A stretch of 64,000 nucleotides of DNA, from NCBI RefSeq assembly GCF_036194065.1, contig NZ_CP108095.1, positions 5,704,001 through 5,768,000 on the forward strand, given 5' to 3'. Below are positions 8,629 through 16,307 of this stretch, piece after piece. Under the pieces are notes generated by a model. It was not told the origin of the DNA. It searched no databases and saw only the letters and a program-made list of their open reading frames with translations. The number at the start of each line of letters is the position of its first letter. The first letter of the stretch is position 1. The position numbers and the translations under genes are program-made. This stretch comes from Streptomyces sp. NBC_00239 (GTDB taxonomy: Bacteria; Actinomycetota; Actinomycetes; Streptomycetales; Streptomycetaceae).

Positions 8629-9026
8629 CCGCCACGCCGCGTGCCCGTCGACCCTGCGGGCGGGCAACCTCCAGCCTCACCGACGCTGCGTGCGGCAATT
8701 CCAGCCTCGCCGGCCCTGCGGGCGGGCAACCTCCAGCCTCACCGGCGCTGCGTGCGGCAATTCCAGCCTCGCCGGCCCTGCGTGCGGCAATTCCAGCCTC
8801 GCCGGCGTTTGAGGCGCGGGGTTTGGGGCGGAGCCCCAAGACAACCCGGCTGACGCCGGGCACCGGGCTCTGCCCGGACCCGCTCCTCAAGCGCCGGAGG
8901 GGCTGAAGGGTGCGCGGGGTCGCCGGGCACCGGGCCCTGCCCGGACCCGCTCCTCAAGCGCCGGAGGGGCTGGAGGGTGCGGCGGGGTTGCCGGGCTCTG
9001 CCCGGACTCGCGCCGGCGGGGCCGGG
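8629..9026. repeat. dispersed repeat cluster downstream of glnE (copy C)
   Basis: No gene is visible. Bases 8665-8800 hold about five head-to-tail half-units of the type AATTCCAGCCTCGCCGGC. A full inverted repeat follows at 8787-8905 with internal hairpins (CGGGGTTTGGGGCGGAGCCCC side). Two further right-arm copies, CTCCTCAAGCGCCGGAGGGG, end near 8905 and 8971. The cluster sits between the convergent glnE and PAP2 genes. Confidence 0.85.
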
Positions 9027-9917
9027 TCAGGGGCGGGGGCTGCGGAAGCGGTTGAGGAGGGTGGCGGTCGCCGAGGAGGCGTCGGGGTCTTCGGGGTAGC
9101 GCGGCAGCCGCCGGGCCGTCGTGCCGTACCAGACGTACGACACGGCGTAGCCGAACGCCAGGCACAGCATGCCGCCCACCGCATCCAGCCAGAAATGGTT
9201 GGCGGTCGCGACGATCACGACCAGCGTCGCGGCCGGGTACAGCAGCCCCAGGATCCGCGCCCACGGCGCACTGGCCAGCGCGAAGATCGTCAGCCCGCAC
9301 CACAGCGACCAGCCGATGTGCATGGACGGCATCGCGGCGTACTGGTTCGACATGTGCTTGAGGTCGCCCGAGGCCATCGAGCCCCAGGTGTGGTGGACCA
9401 GCACGGTGTCGATGAAGTTCTCGCCGTTCATCAGCCGGGGCGGTGCCAGCGGGTAGAAGTAGTACCCCACCAGGGCCACCGCGGTCGTCGCGAAGAGCAC
9501 CAGGCGGGTGGCCGCGTACCGGCCGGGGTGGCGGCGGAAGAGCCATACCAGCACGCCGATGGTCACCAGGAAGTGCAGCGTGGCGTAGTAATAGTTCATG
9601 CCGACGATCAGCCACGTCACCGAGTCGACGGCATGGTTGACGGACTTCTCCACGGCGATGCCGAGGGTGTGCTCCACCTGCCAGATCCAGTCGGCGTTGC
9701 GGAGGGCGGCCGCCTTCTGCTCCGGCACGGCGTTGCGGATCAGCGAGTACGTCCAGTAACTGACCGCGATCAGGAGGATCTCGAACCACAGCCGCGGCCG
9801 ACGGGGGGACCGAAGTCGGTCCAGCAGTGCGTGGCGGGGCTCCGGGCGGTCCTCGGTCACCGTGGGTGACGGGACATCCGTCCGGGTTTCCAGTGTCTTC
9901 ACGCTCGCTTCACCCAT
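9027..9917 (-). CDS. PAP2-family membrane phosphatase/phosphotransferase (Aur1-like)
   Basis: The protein has 296 residues with a cytoplasmic N-tail of about 45 residues and then about six membrane helices. The phosphatase signature is split as usual: SMHIGWS (about 190) and ANHFWLDAVGG (about 235), giving the two active-site histidines and the aspartate. The first motif (KX6RP) is not clear, which is typical of the PAP2_3/inositolphosphotransferase-like branch. Expected substrates are lipid phosphates or phospholipid head groups at the membrane. It is convergent with glnE and co-directional with malR downstream of it, but a 95-base gap argues for a separate transcript. Confidence 0.85.
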   Translation of the reverse strand: MGEASVKTLETRTDVPSPTVTEDRPEPRHALLDRLRSPRRPRLWFEILLIAVSYWTYSLIRNAVPEQKAAALRNADWIWQVEHTLGIAVEKSVNHAVDSVTWLIVGMNYYYATLHFLVTIGVLVWLFRRHPGRYAATRLVLFATTAVALVGYYFYPLAPPRLMNGENFIDTVLVHHTWGSMASGDLKHMSNQYAAMPSMHIGWSLWCGLTIFALASAPWARILGLLYPAATLVVIVATANHFWLDAVGGMLCLAFGYAVSYVWYGTTARRLPRYPEDPDASSATATLLNRFRSPRP

Positions 9918-10012
9918 AGGGAAAGAGTCTGCCAGATACGTTTCCTGCCCCGATCATCCCTCGGGACGGTCTTCGGTGCAGCCCGTCAGTCGTCGGAACG
10001 ACCACCTGAGAA

Positions 10013-11077
10013 CTACCCGGGGAGGGGTTCCCGGCCCCGGTCCGGGCCGGAGGCGGTGGATCCGCGGACCACCAGTTCGGGATGGAAGACGAACTCGCTG
10101 TGCGGGGCCGGAGTGCCGCCGATCTCCTCCAGCAGCGTACGCACCGCCGCCTGTCCCATGGCCTGGACGGGCTGGCGGATGGTGGTGAGCGGCGGGTCGG
10201 TGAACGCTATCAGCGGGGAGTCGTCGAAGCCCACGACCGAGACGTCCTGCGGCACCCGCAGCCCCTGCTGCCGGGCCGCCCGGATGGCACCGAGCGCCAT
10301 CATGTCGCTGGCGCACACCACGGCCGTGCAGCCGCGGGCGATCAGCGCCGTGGCGGCGGCCTGGCCGCCCTCCAGTGAATACAGAGAGTGCTGGATCAGT
10401 TCCTCGGACTGCTCGGCGTCGAGGCCGAGCCGCTCCTCCAGGGCGAGCCGGAAGCCCTCGATCTTGCGCAGCACGGGCACGAACCGCTTGGGGCCGACGG
10501 CGAGGCCGATCCGGGTGTGCCCGAGCGAGGTGAGGTGGGTGACCGCGAGCTGCATCGCCGCCCGGTCGTCCGGGGAGACGAAGGGCGCCTGCACCTTGGG
10601 GGAGAAGCCGTTGATGAGGACGAAGGGGACGCCCTGGCCGCGCAGTTGGTCGTAGCGCGTCATGTCGGCGGTGGTGTCCGCGTGCAGTCCCGAGACGAAG
10701 ATGATCCCGGAGACCCCGCGGTCGACCAGCATCTCGGTCAGCTCGTCTTCGGTGGAACCGCCGGGGGTCTGGGTGGCGAGCACCGGGGTGTAGCCCTGGC
10801 GGGTCAGCGCCTGCCCGATGACCTGGGCGAGCGCCGGGAAGATCGGGTTGTCCAGCTCGGGGGTTATCAGGCCCACCAGGCCCGCACTGCGCTGGCGCAG
10901 CCGGACGGGGCGCTCGTACCCGAGTACGTCGAGGGCGGCCAGCACGGATTCGCGGGTGCCCGCGGCCACACCGGGCTTGCCGTTGAGCACGCGGCTGACT
11001 GTGGCTTCGCTGACCCCCGCCTGGGCTGCGATGTCGACAAGCCTCGCGGTCATGGGATTGGACTGTACCGGTCGCAT
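10013..11077 (-). CDS. malR: LacI-family maltose/maltodextrin repressor MalR
   Basis: This 354-residue LacI repressor has its helix-turn-helix at about 11-33 (LVDIAAQAGVSEATVSRVLNGK). The hinge helix is near 60 and the periplasmic-binding-like effector domain follows, with FDDSPLIAFTDPPLTTIRQP near 300. In Streptomyces, MalR represses the maltose transporter and amylase genes and is released by maltodextrins. Two starts fit (ATG 11077 or ATG 11053); the longer is given. It lies one base beyond the GH13 gene and is presumably co-transcribed with it from the malE-divergent promoter. A very similar paralogue sits at 17987-19039. Confidence 0.85.
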   Translation of the reverse strand: MRPVQSNPMTARLVDIAAQAGVSEATVSRVLNGKPGVAAGTRESVLAALDVLGYERPVRLRQRSAGLVGLITPELDNPIFPALAQVIGQALTRQGYTPVLATQTPGGSTEDELTEMLVDRGVSGIIFVSGLHADTTADMTRYDQLRGQGVPFVLINGFSPKVQAPFVSPDDRAAMQLAVTHLTSLGHTRIGLAVGPKRFVPVLRKIEGFRLALEERLGLDAEQSEELIQHSLYSLEGGQAAATALIARGCTAVVCASDMMALGAIRAARQQGLRVPQDVSVVGFDDSPLIAFTDPPLTTIRQPVQAMGQAAVRTLLEEIGGTPAPHSEFVFHPELVVRGSTASGPDRGREPLPG

Positions 11078-11078
11078 G

Positions 11079-12866
11079 TCAGATTGCCCACCACGTGCAG
11101 GAATCAGCGGGAATCTGCACCGTGCGGCCGTCGGGGTCGACGGGTCCGCTGGAGAGCACCGGGCGTCCGGGCACGGGGAGTTCGACGGGGGTGTCGCGGG
11201 TGTTGACGGTGCAGACGAAGCCGGGGCGGGCGAAGGCCAGCACTCCGGGGGGCGCGGGCAGCCAGTCGACCTCGTCGCCGGCGCCGAGGCCGGGCAGGGC
11301 CCGGCGCAGTTCCAGGGCGGCCCGGTAGAGCTCCAGGGTGGAGTGCGGGTCGCCGGTCTGGGCGGCGACGGTCAGGCCCGCCCAGCCGGCGGGCTGCGGG
11401 AGCCAGGCGCCGCCCGGCCCGAAGCCGTACGGGGGCTCCGCGCCGGACCAGGGGATCGGCACCCGGCAGCCGTCGCGCAGTCCCTCCTGCCCCGCGGCCT
11501 CGCTGGGGGCGTCGGTCCGGGCCCCCGCCGCGCCCGCCCCCGCCCCTGCCGTGATCGCGCCCGCCCCCGCCGCGCCCGCCCCAGCCGTGATCACGCCCGC
11601 CCCTGCCGTGGTCGCCGCCGCCGCGCCTGCCCCCGCCGCGCCCGCGCCCGCCCCTGGCGCGGTCGCGCCGCCGCGGTGGAAGGCCGGGTCCTGGCGGAGG
11701 GCGTCGGGGAGGTCGGCGACCTCGGGCAGCCCCAGCTCCTCGCCCTGGTAGAGGTAGGCCGAGCCGGGCAGGGCCAGCATGAGGAGGGCGGCGGCGCGGG
11801 CCCGGCGCAGGCCCTGCGGGCCGCTGCCGTAGCGGGTGCGGTGCCGGACCACGTCGTGGTTGGAGAGCACCCAGGTGGTGGGGGCGCCGACCGCGGTGGT
11901 GGCGGCGAGCGACTCGTCGATCACCTCGCGGATCCGGCCGGCCTCCCAGGGGCAGTTCAGGAACCGGAAGTTGAAGGCCTGGTGCAGTTCGTCGGGGCGG
12001 ACGTAGCGGGCCAGCCGCTCCGAGCTGGGGGCCCAGGCCTCGGCGACCCCGATGCGCTGGCCGCCGTACGAGTCGAGGAGCCGCCGCCAGGAGCGGTGGA
12101 TGTCGTGGACGCCGTCCTGGTCGAAGAACGGCAGCGGCTGGGAGCCGATCAGGGTGGCCTGCTCGGCGGCGCCGACGTCGGGCAGGCCGGGCGGCTTGAC
12201 CATGCCGTGGGCGACGTCGACGCGGAAGCCGTCCACGCCCAGGTCCAGCCAGAACCGCAGGATCGCCGCGAACTCCTCGTGCACCTGCGGGTGCTCCCAG
12301 TTCAGGTCGGGCTGCTCGGGGGCGAAGAGGTGCAGGTACCACTCCCCGTCCGGGAGCCGGGTCCAGGCGGGGCCGCCGAAGACCGATTCCCAGTCGTTGG
12401 GCGGCAGCGCGCCGCCCGGGCCGCGGCCGGGGCGGAAGTGGTAGCGGGCCCGGTCCGGCCCGCCGGGGGCGTCGGCCCGCGCGGCCAGGAACCAGGCGTG
12501 CCGGTCGGAGGTGTGGTTGGGGACCACGTCGACGATCACCCGCAGCCCCAGCGCGTGCGCGGCCCGGACCAGGTCGTCGGCGTCGGAGAGGTCGCCGAAG
12601 AGCGGGTCGACGGCCCGGTAGTCGGCGACGTCGTAGCCGCCGTCGGCCTGCGGGGAGACGTAGAAGGGGGTGAGCCACACGGCGTCGACCCCGAGCCTGG
12701 CCAGGTGCGGCAGCCGCTCGCGCACGCCGCGCAGGTCGCCGACGCCGTCCCCGTCGCTGTCCGCGAAGGAGCGTACGTACACCTGATAGATCACGGCGTC
12801 GCGCCACCAGCCGGTCGCGTTGCTGGAAGGGCTTGCAAGGCGCGGATCGGTCAGCTCGTGGGTCAT
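11079..12866 (-). CDS. cytoplasmic GH13 alpha-glucosidase with an Ala/Gly-rich insertion
   Basis: The 595-residue enzyme of the GH13 alpha-glucosidase/oligo-1,6-glucosidase branch has no signal peptide. It shows WWRDAVIYQVYVRSFAD, VVPNHTS, nucleophile GFRVDVAHG, acid/base GVAEAW and stabiliser SNHDVVRH. Near residue 400-460 the chain carries about 60 residues of almost pure Ala/Gly/Thr/Ile between DPAFHRGG and GLRDGCRVPIPW. The paralogue at 16308-17990 has only a few residues there. The ATG at 12866 was chosen because the product then starts a few residues before the domain, as in the paralogue. It is transcribed divergently from malE and runs into malR. Confidence 0.85.
   Translation of the reverse strand: MTHELTDPRLASPSSNATGWWRDAVIYQVYVRSFADSDGDGVGDLRGVRERLPHLARLGVDAVWLTPFYVSPQADGGYDVADYRAVDPLFGDLSDADDLVRAAHALGLRVIVDVVPNHTSDRHAWFLAARADAPGGPDRARYHFRPGRGPGGALPPNDWESVFGGPAWTRLPDGEWYLHLFAPEQPDLNWEHPQVHEEFAAILRFWLDLGVDGFRVDVAHGMVKPPGLPDVGAAEQATLIGSQPLPFFDQDGVHDIHRSWRRLLDSYGGQRIGVAEAWAPSSERLARYVRPDELHQAFNFRFLNCPWEAGRIREVIDESLAATTAVGAPTTWVLSNHDVVRHRTRYGSGPQGLRRARAAALLMLALPGSAYLYQGEELGLPEVADLPDALRQDPAFHRGGATAPGAGAGAAGAGAAAATTAGAGVITAGAGAAGAGAITAGAGAGAAGARTDAPSEAAGQEGLRDGCRVPIPWSGAEPPYGFGPGGAWLPQPAGWAGLTVAAQTGDPHSTLELYRAALELRRALPGLGAGDEVDWLPAPPGVLAFARPGFVCTVNTRDTPVELPVPGRPVLSSGPVDPDGRTVQIPADSCTWWAI
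11490..11673 (-). repeat. coding GC-rich minisatellite inside the GH13 gene
   Basis: This stretch consists of imperfect repeats of GCCCCCGCCGCGCCCG with interspersed CCGTGATCGCGCCC or CCGTGATCACGCCC units. Translated on the minus strand it gives runs such as GAGAITAGAGAGAAGA. It keeps the reading frame and is absent from the paralogous gene, so it is probably an expansion by replication slippage. Confidence 0.85.
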
Positions 12867-12918
12867 ATCGGGGTCAACGCGACGGTGTGCCCCCTGGTTG
12901 CGGGCGTCCGGCCTCGAA

Positions 12919-12998
12919 CAAACAGCAAGCTGCGGCAACCTTATGGACACGTGGACGTAACGATCGCCCCGGCTTGCAGAAAATTGCCGCAAGCTCTT
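12919..12998. promoter_or_regulatory. probable MalR operators in the divergent GH13-malE promoter region
   Basis: The 211-base gap between divergent genes holds TTGCCGCA on the minus strand (12931-12938, next to GCAAGC at 12925-12930). It also holds CTTGCAG at 12973-12979 with TTGCCGCAAGCTCTT at 12984-12998 on the plus strand. CTTGCAG-type repeats are known targets of MalR/Reg1 in Streptomyces amylase and mal promoters. GCCGCAATCTCTT recurs upstream of the amylase gene at 19608. Two sites in opposite orientation suit a divergent promoter; binding is inferred. Confidence 0.6.
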
Positions 12999-13077
12999 TC
13001 GGACGGCTTTCGGCCTTGTTAGGTTCCTGGCAACTCGGGACCGCGACGGGGCGGACGGGATCACTGAAGGAGTTCAC

Positions 13078-14355
13078 ATGCGGCGTGGCATAGCGGCCAC
13101 CGCGCTGGTCGCGGCCCTCGCGCTCGCGGCGACGGCCTGCGGCGGCGACAAGAACGACGGCGGCAGCGGTGACACGAAGCCGGGCGGCGAGCTCGCCGGC
13201 ACCGTCACCTGGTGGGACACCTCGAACGACGCCGAGAAGGCCACTTTCGAGAAGATCGCCAAGGCCTTCACCGCCAAGCACCCGAAGGTCACCGTCAAGT
13301 ACGTCAACGTCCCGTACGGCGACGCCCAGAACAAGGTGAAGAACGCCTTCAGCAGCGGCGCCGACGCCCCCGACGTGATCCGCGCCGACGTCGGCTGGGT
13401 CGCCGACTTCGCCTCCCTCGGCTACCTGGACAAGGTCCCCGCCGAGCAGGCCAAGAAGGTCGACGCCGACTTCCTGCCGCAGGCCGCCGCCTCCGGCAAG
13501 TACGAGGGCACCACCTACGCGGTCCCGCAGGTCATCGACACCATGGGCCTCTTCTACAACAAGAAGATCCTCAAGGACGCCGGCGTCGAGGCCCCGAAGT
13601 CCCTCGCCGAGCTGAAGACGGCCGCCGCCGCCATCAAGAAGAAGACCGGCAAGACCGGCCTGTACCTGCGCGGCGACGACTCGTACTGGTTCCTGCCGCT
13701 CATCTACGGCGAGGGCGGCGACCTGGTCGACGCCAAGAACAAGACGGTCACCGTCGACGGCCCGGCCGGCGTGAAGGCCTTCAAGGCCGCCCGCGACCTC
13801 GTCACCTCCGGCGCCGCGATCACCAACGCGACCGACGGCTGGAACAACATGCAGACCGCCTTCAAGTCGGGCAAGGTCGCCATGATGATCAACGGTCCGT
13901 GGGCCGTCGCCGACGCCTACGCCGGTGACGCGTTCAAGGACAAGGCCAACCTCGGCATCGCCGCCGTCCCGGCCGGCTCGGCCGCCCAGGGCGCCCCGCA
14001 GGGCGGACACGACCTCGCGGTCTACGCCGGCTCCAAGAACCGCGACGCCGCCCACGCCTTCGTCGAGTACATGACCTCGCAGGACGTGCAGGCCCAGTCC
14101 GCCAAGGAACTCAGCCTGCTGCCGACGCGCACCGCGGCCTACGAGCTGCCGGACGTGAAGAGCAACGAGATGGTCCAGTTCTTCAAGCCCGCCGTGGACA
14201 AGGCCGTCGAGCGCGCCTGGATCCCGGAGAACGGCAGCCTGTTCGAGCCGCTGAAGCTCCAGTACACCAAGGCCGTGACGGGCGCCACGAGCCCCGAGGA
14301 CGCGGCCAAGGCGGCCGGCGTCGAGTTCCGCAAGATCCTCAAGGGCTGGAAGTAG
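13078..14355 (+). CDS. malE: maltose/maltodextrin ABC transporter substrate-binding lipoprotein MalE
   Basis: This 425-residue solute-binding lipoprotein has a signal peptide of 20 residues that ends in the lipobox LAATAC, with the acylated Cys at 21. A Gly/Asp/Lys linker and a cluster B (MalE/UgpB-type) binding fold follow, with VTWWDTSNDAEK and MMINGPWAV. It is anchored outside the membrane and delivers maltodextrins to MalFG. A GGAG ribosome site lies seven bases before the ATG. It is first gene of malEFG-GH13-lacI. No ATPase gene is present; in Streptomyces the shared MsiK ATPase, encoded elsewhere, energises this transporter. Confidence 0.92.
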   Translation: MRRGIAATALVAALALAATACGGDKNDGGSGDTKPGGELAGTVTWWDTSNDAEKATFEKIAKAFTAKHPKVTVKYVNVPYGDAQNKVKNAFSSGADAPDVIRADVGWVADFASLGYLDKVPAEQAKKVDADFLPQAAASGKYEGTTYAVPQVIDTMGLFYNKKILKDAGVEAPKSLAELKTAAAAIKKKTGKTGLYLRGDDSYWFLPLIYGEGGDLVDAKNKTVTVDGPAGVKAFKAARDLVTSGAAITNATDGWNNMQTAFKSGKVAMMINGPWAVADAYAGDAFKDKANLGIAAVPAGSAAQGAPQGGHDLAVYAGSKNRDAAHAFVEYMTSQDVQAQSAKELSLLPTRTAAYELPDVKSNEMVQFFKPAVDKAVERAWIPENGSLFEPLKLQYTKAVTGATSPEDAAKAAGVEFRKILKGWK

Positions 14356-14393
14356 CAGGACCGGAAGCGGTAGAGGAAGGCAGGCCGACTGAG

Positions 14394-15407
14394 ATGGCTG
14401 CTCACACCAGCCAGTCGGTGGCGAAGGCCGCGGGCGAGGACGACCTCGCCCGCGGCCGGAGCCGCAGGACTGAACAGCGCCCGGGGGGCGTCCGGCGCAC
14501 GATGGCGAAGCACTGGTACGCGTGGGCCATGGTGGCGCCCGTCGTGCTCGTGCTCGGCGTGATCATCGGCTGGCCGCTGGTCCGCGGCATCTACCTGTCG
14601 CTGACCGACGCCAACGAGCGCAACGTCGCCCGCACCATCGGCGTCAACGAGATCGAGGCGACGTACTCGTTCGTCGGCCTCGACAACTACACGGCCGTGC
14701 TGAGCGACCCGGTCTTCCTCCAGCGCCTGGTGTGGACGGTGATCTGGACCGTCGCCTGCGTGTCCGTCACCTTCACGCTCGGCCTGGTCCTCGCCAACAT
14801 GCTCAACCGGAGCTTCCGGGGCCGCTCCGCCTACCGGATGGCGCTCATCCTGCCGTGGGCCGTCCCCGGCTTCGTCTCCGTCTTCGCCTGGCGGTTCCTG
14901 TTCAACCGCGACAACGGCATCCTCAACAAGCTCCTCGAAGGCGGCGGGATCTCCGCGATCCCGTGGCTCGACGACCCGACCTGGGCCAAGATCGCGGTGA
15001 TCACCGTGAACGTCTGGCTCGGCGTCCCCTTCATGATGGTCGCCCTCCTCGGCGGCCTCCAGTCCATCCCCGGCGAGCTGTACGAAGCCGCCGAGATGGA
15101 CGGCGCGAGCGCCTGGCAGCGGTTCCGCTACATCACCCTGCCCGGACTGCGCACGGTGAGCATGACCGTGATCCTGCTCTCCACCATCTGGACGTTCAAC
15201 ATGTTCCCGGTGATCTTCCTGCTCACCCGGGGCGGCCCGGGCGACGCCACCGAGATCCTCGTGACCCAGGCCTTCCGCGAGGCCTTCGTGGAGTCCCCGC
15301 GCGACTTCGCCGGCTCCGCCACCTGGGGCGTGCTGATCCTCGCCCTGCTCATGATCTTCGCGCTGGTGTACCGGCGTTCGCTGCGCAAGCAGGGAGAGGT
15401 GTGGTGA
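14394..15407 (+). CDS. malF: maltodextrin ABC transporter permease MalF
   Basis: The 337-residue inner-membrane permease has about six helices after a hydrophilic N-tail of roughly 40 residues. The EAA loop that contacts the ATPase reads GELYEAAEMDGASAWQRF (about 225-242) and is followed by YITLPGL. It lacks the extra helices and large loop of enterobacterial MalF, as is normal for actinobacterial CUT1 permeases. It lies 38 bases after malE, and its stop overlaps the malG start. The ATG at 14394 is the upstream-most good start; ATG 14502 would remove the tail. Confidence 0.92.
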   Translation: MAAHTSQSVAKAAGEDDLARGRSRRTEQRPGGVRRTMAKHWYAWAMVAPVVLVLGVIIGWPLVRGIYLSLTDANERNVARTIGVNEIEATYSFVGLDNYTAVLSDPVFLQRLVWTVIWTVACVSVTFTLGLVLANMLNRSFRGRSAYRMALILPWAVPGFVSVFAWRFLFNRDNGILNKLLEGGGISAIPWLDDPTWAKIAVITVNVWLGVPFMMVALLGGLQSIPGELYEAAEMDGASAWQRFRYITLPGLRTVSMTVILLSTIWTFNMFPVIFLLTRGGPGDATEILVTQAFREAFVESPRDFAGSATWGVLILALLMIFALVYRRSLRKQGEVW

Positions 15408-16255
15408 CCGTGACGACACCCGTACGGAAGCGCGGCCAGCGCTCCCCGCTCGCGTCCGTCGGCCTCCACGGCACGCTCGTCGTGGCGTCCGTGATCGCCG
15501 TCTTCCCGGTGCTGTGGGTCCTGCTGACCTCGCTCAAGCCCGCCAAGGACGCCATCACCACGGACTTCGTGAAGAACCCGACCCTCGACAACTACCGCTA
15601 CCTGGTGGAGTCGACGTCCTTCTTCACCTGGTTCGGCAACTCGGTCTTCGTGGCCGGCGTCACCACCGTCCTCGGCGTGTTCATCGCCGCCACCACCGGG
15701 TACGCGGTCAGCCGCTTCAAGTTCCCCGGCATGCGGCCGCTGATGTGGACCCTGCTCATCACGCAGATGTTCCCGATGGCCATCCTCATCGTGCCGCTCT
15801 ACAACCTGATGGGGCAGCTCGGCCTGCTCAACCAGCCGGTCGGCCTGATCGTCACGTACCTCACCATCGCCGTGCCGTTCTGCGCGTGGATGATGAAGGG
15901 CTTCTTCGACACCATCCCCGTGGAGATCGACGAATCGGGCCGCGTCGACGGACTCAACCCCTTCGGCACCTTCTGGCGGCTGATCCTCCCGCTCGCCAAG
16001 CCGGGCCTCGCGGTCACCGCGTTCTACTCGTTCATCACCGCCTGGGGCGAGGTCGCGTACGCCTCCGCCTTCATGGTCGGCGAGGAGAACCTCACGCTCG
16101 CCGGAGGCCTCCAGACCTTCGTCACCCAGTACACGGCCAACTGGGGCCCGATGACCGCCGCTTCCGTCGTCATCGCGATCCCCGCCGCCGCCTTCTTCCT
16201 CTTCGCCCAGCGGCACCTCGTCGCCGGCATGACCGCGGGCGCCACCAAGGGCTGA
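15404..16255 (+). CDS. malG: maltodextrin ABC transporter permease MalG
   Basis: The product is 283 residues with six membrane helices and an EAA loop, PVEIDESGRVDGLNPFGTFW (about 174-193), followed by RLILPLAKPG. The GTG at 15404 overlaps the malF stop (GTGA) and sits downstream of a GGGAGAG ribosome site; GTG 15401 and 15410 are alternatives. It pairs with MalF to form the membrane channel for maltodextrin uptake. A GH13 gene starts 52 bases later on the same strand. Confidence 0.92.
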   Translation: MTVTTPVRKRGQRSPLASVGLHGTLVVASVIAVFPVLWVLLTSLKPAKDAITTDFVKNPTLDNYRYLVESTSFFTWFGNSVFVAGVTTVLGVFIAATTGYAVSRFKFPGMRPLMWTLLITQMFPMAILIVPLYNLMGQLGLLNQPVGLIVTYLTIAVPFCAWMMKGFFDTIPVEIDESGRVDGLNPFGTFWRLILPLAKPGLAVTAFYSFITAWGEVAYASAFMVGEENLTLAGGLQTFVTQYTANWGPMTAASVVIAIPAAAFFLFAQRHLVAGMTAGATKG

Positions 16256-16307
16256 CCACCCGGCGCGCCCGCCGGTCCCACCCGACCACCACACTTCCAA
16301 GGACGAC

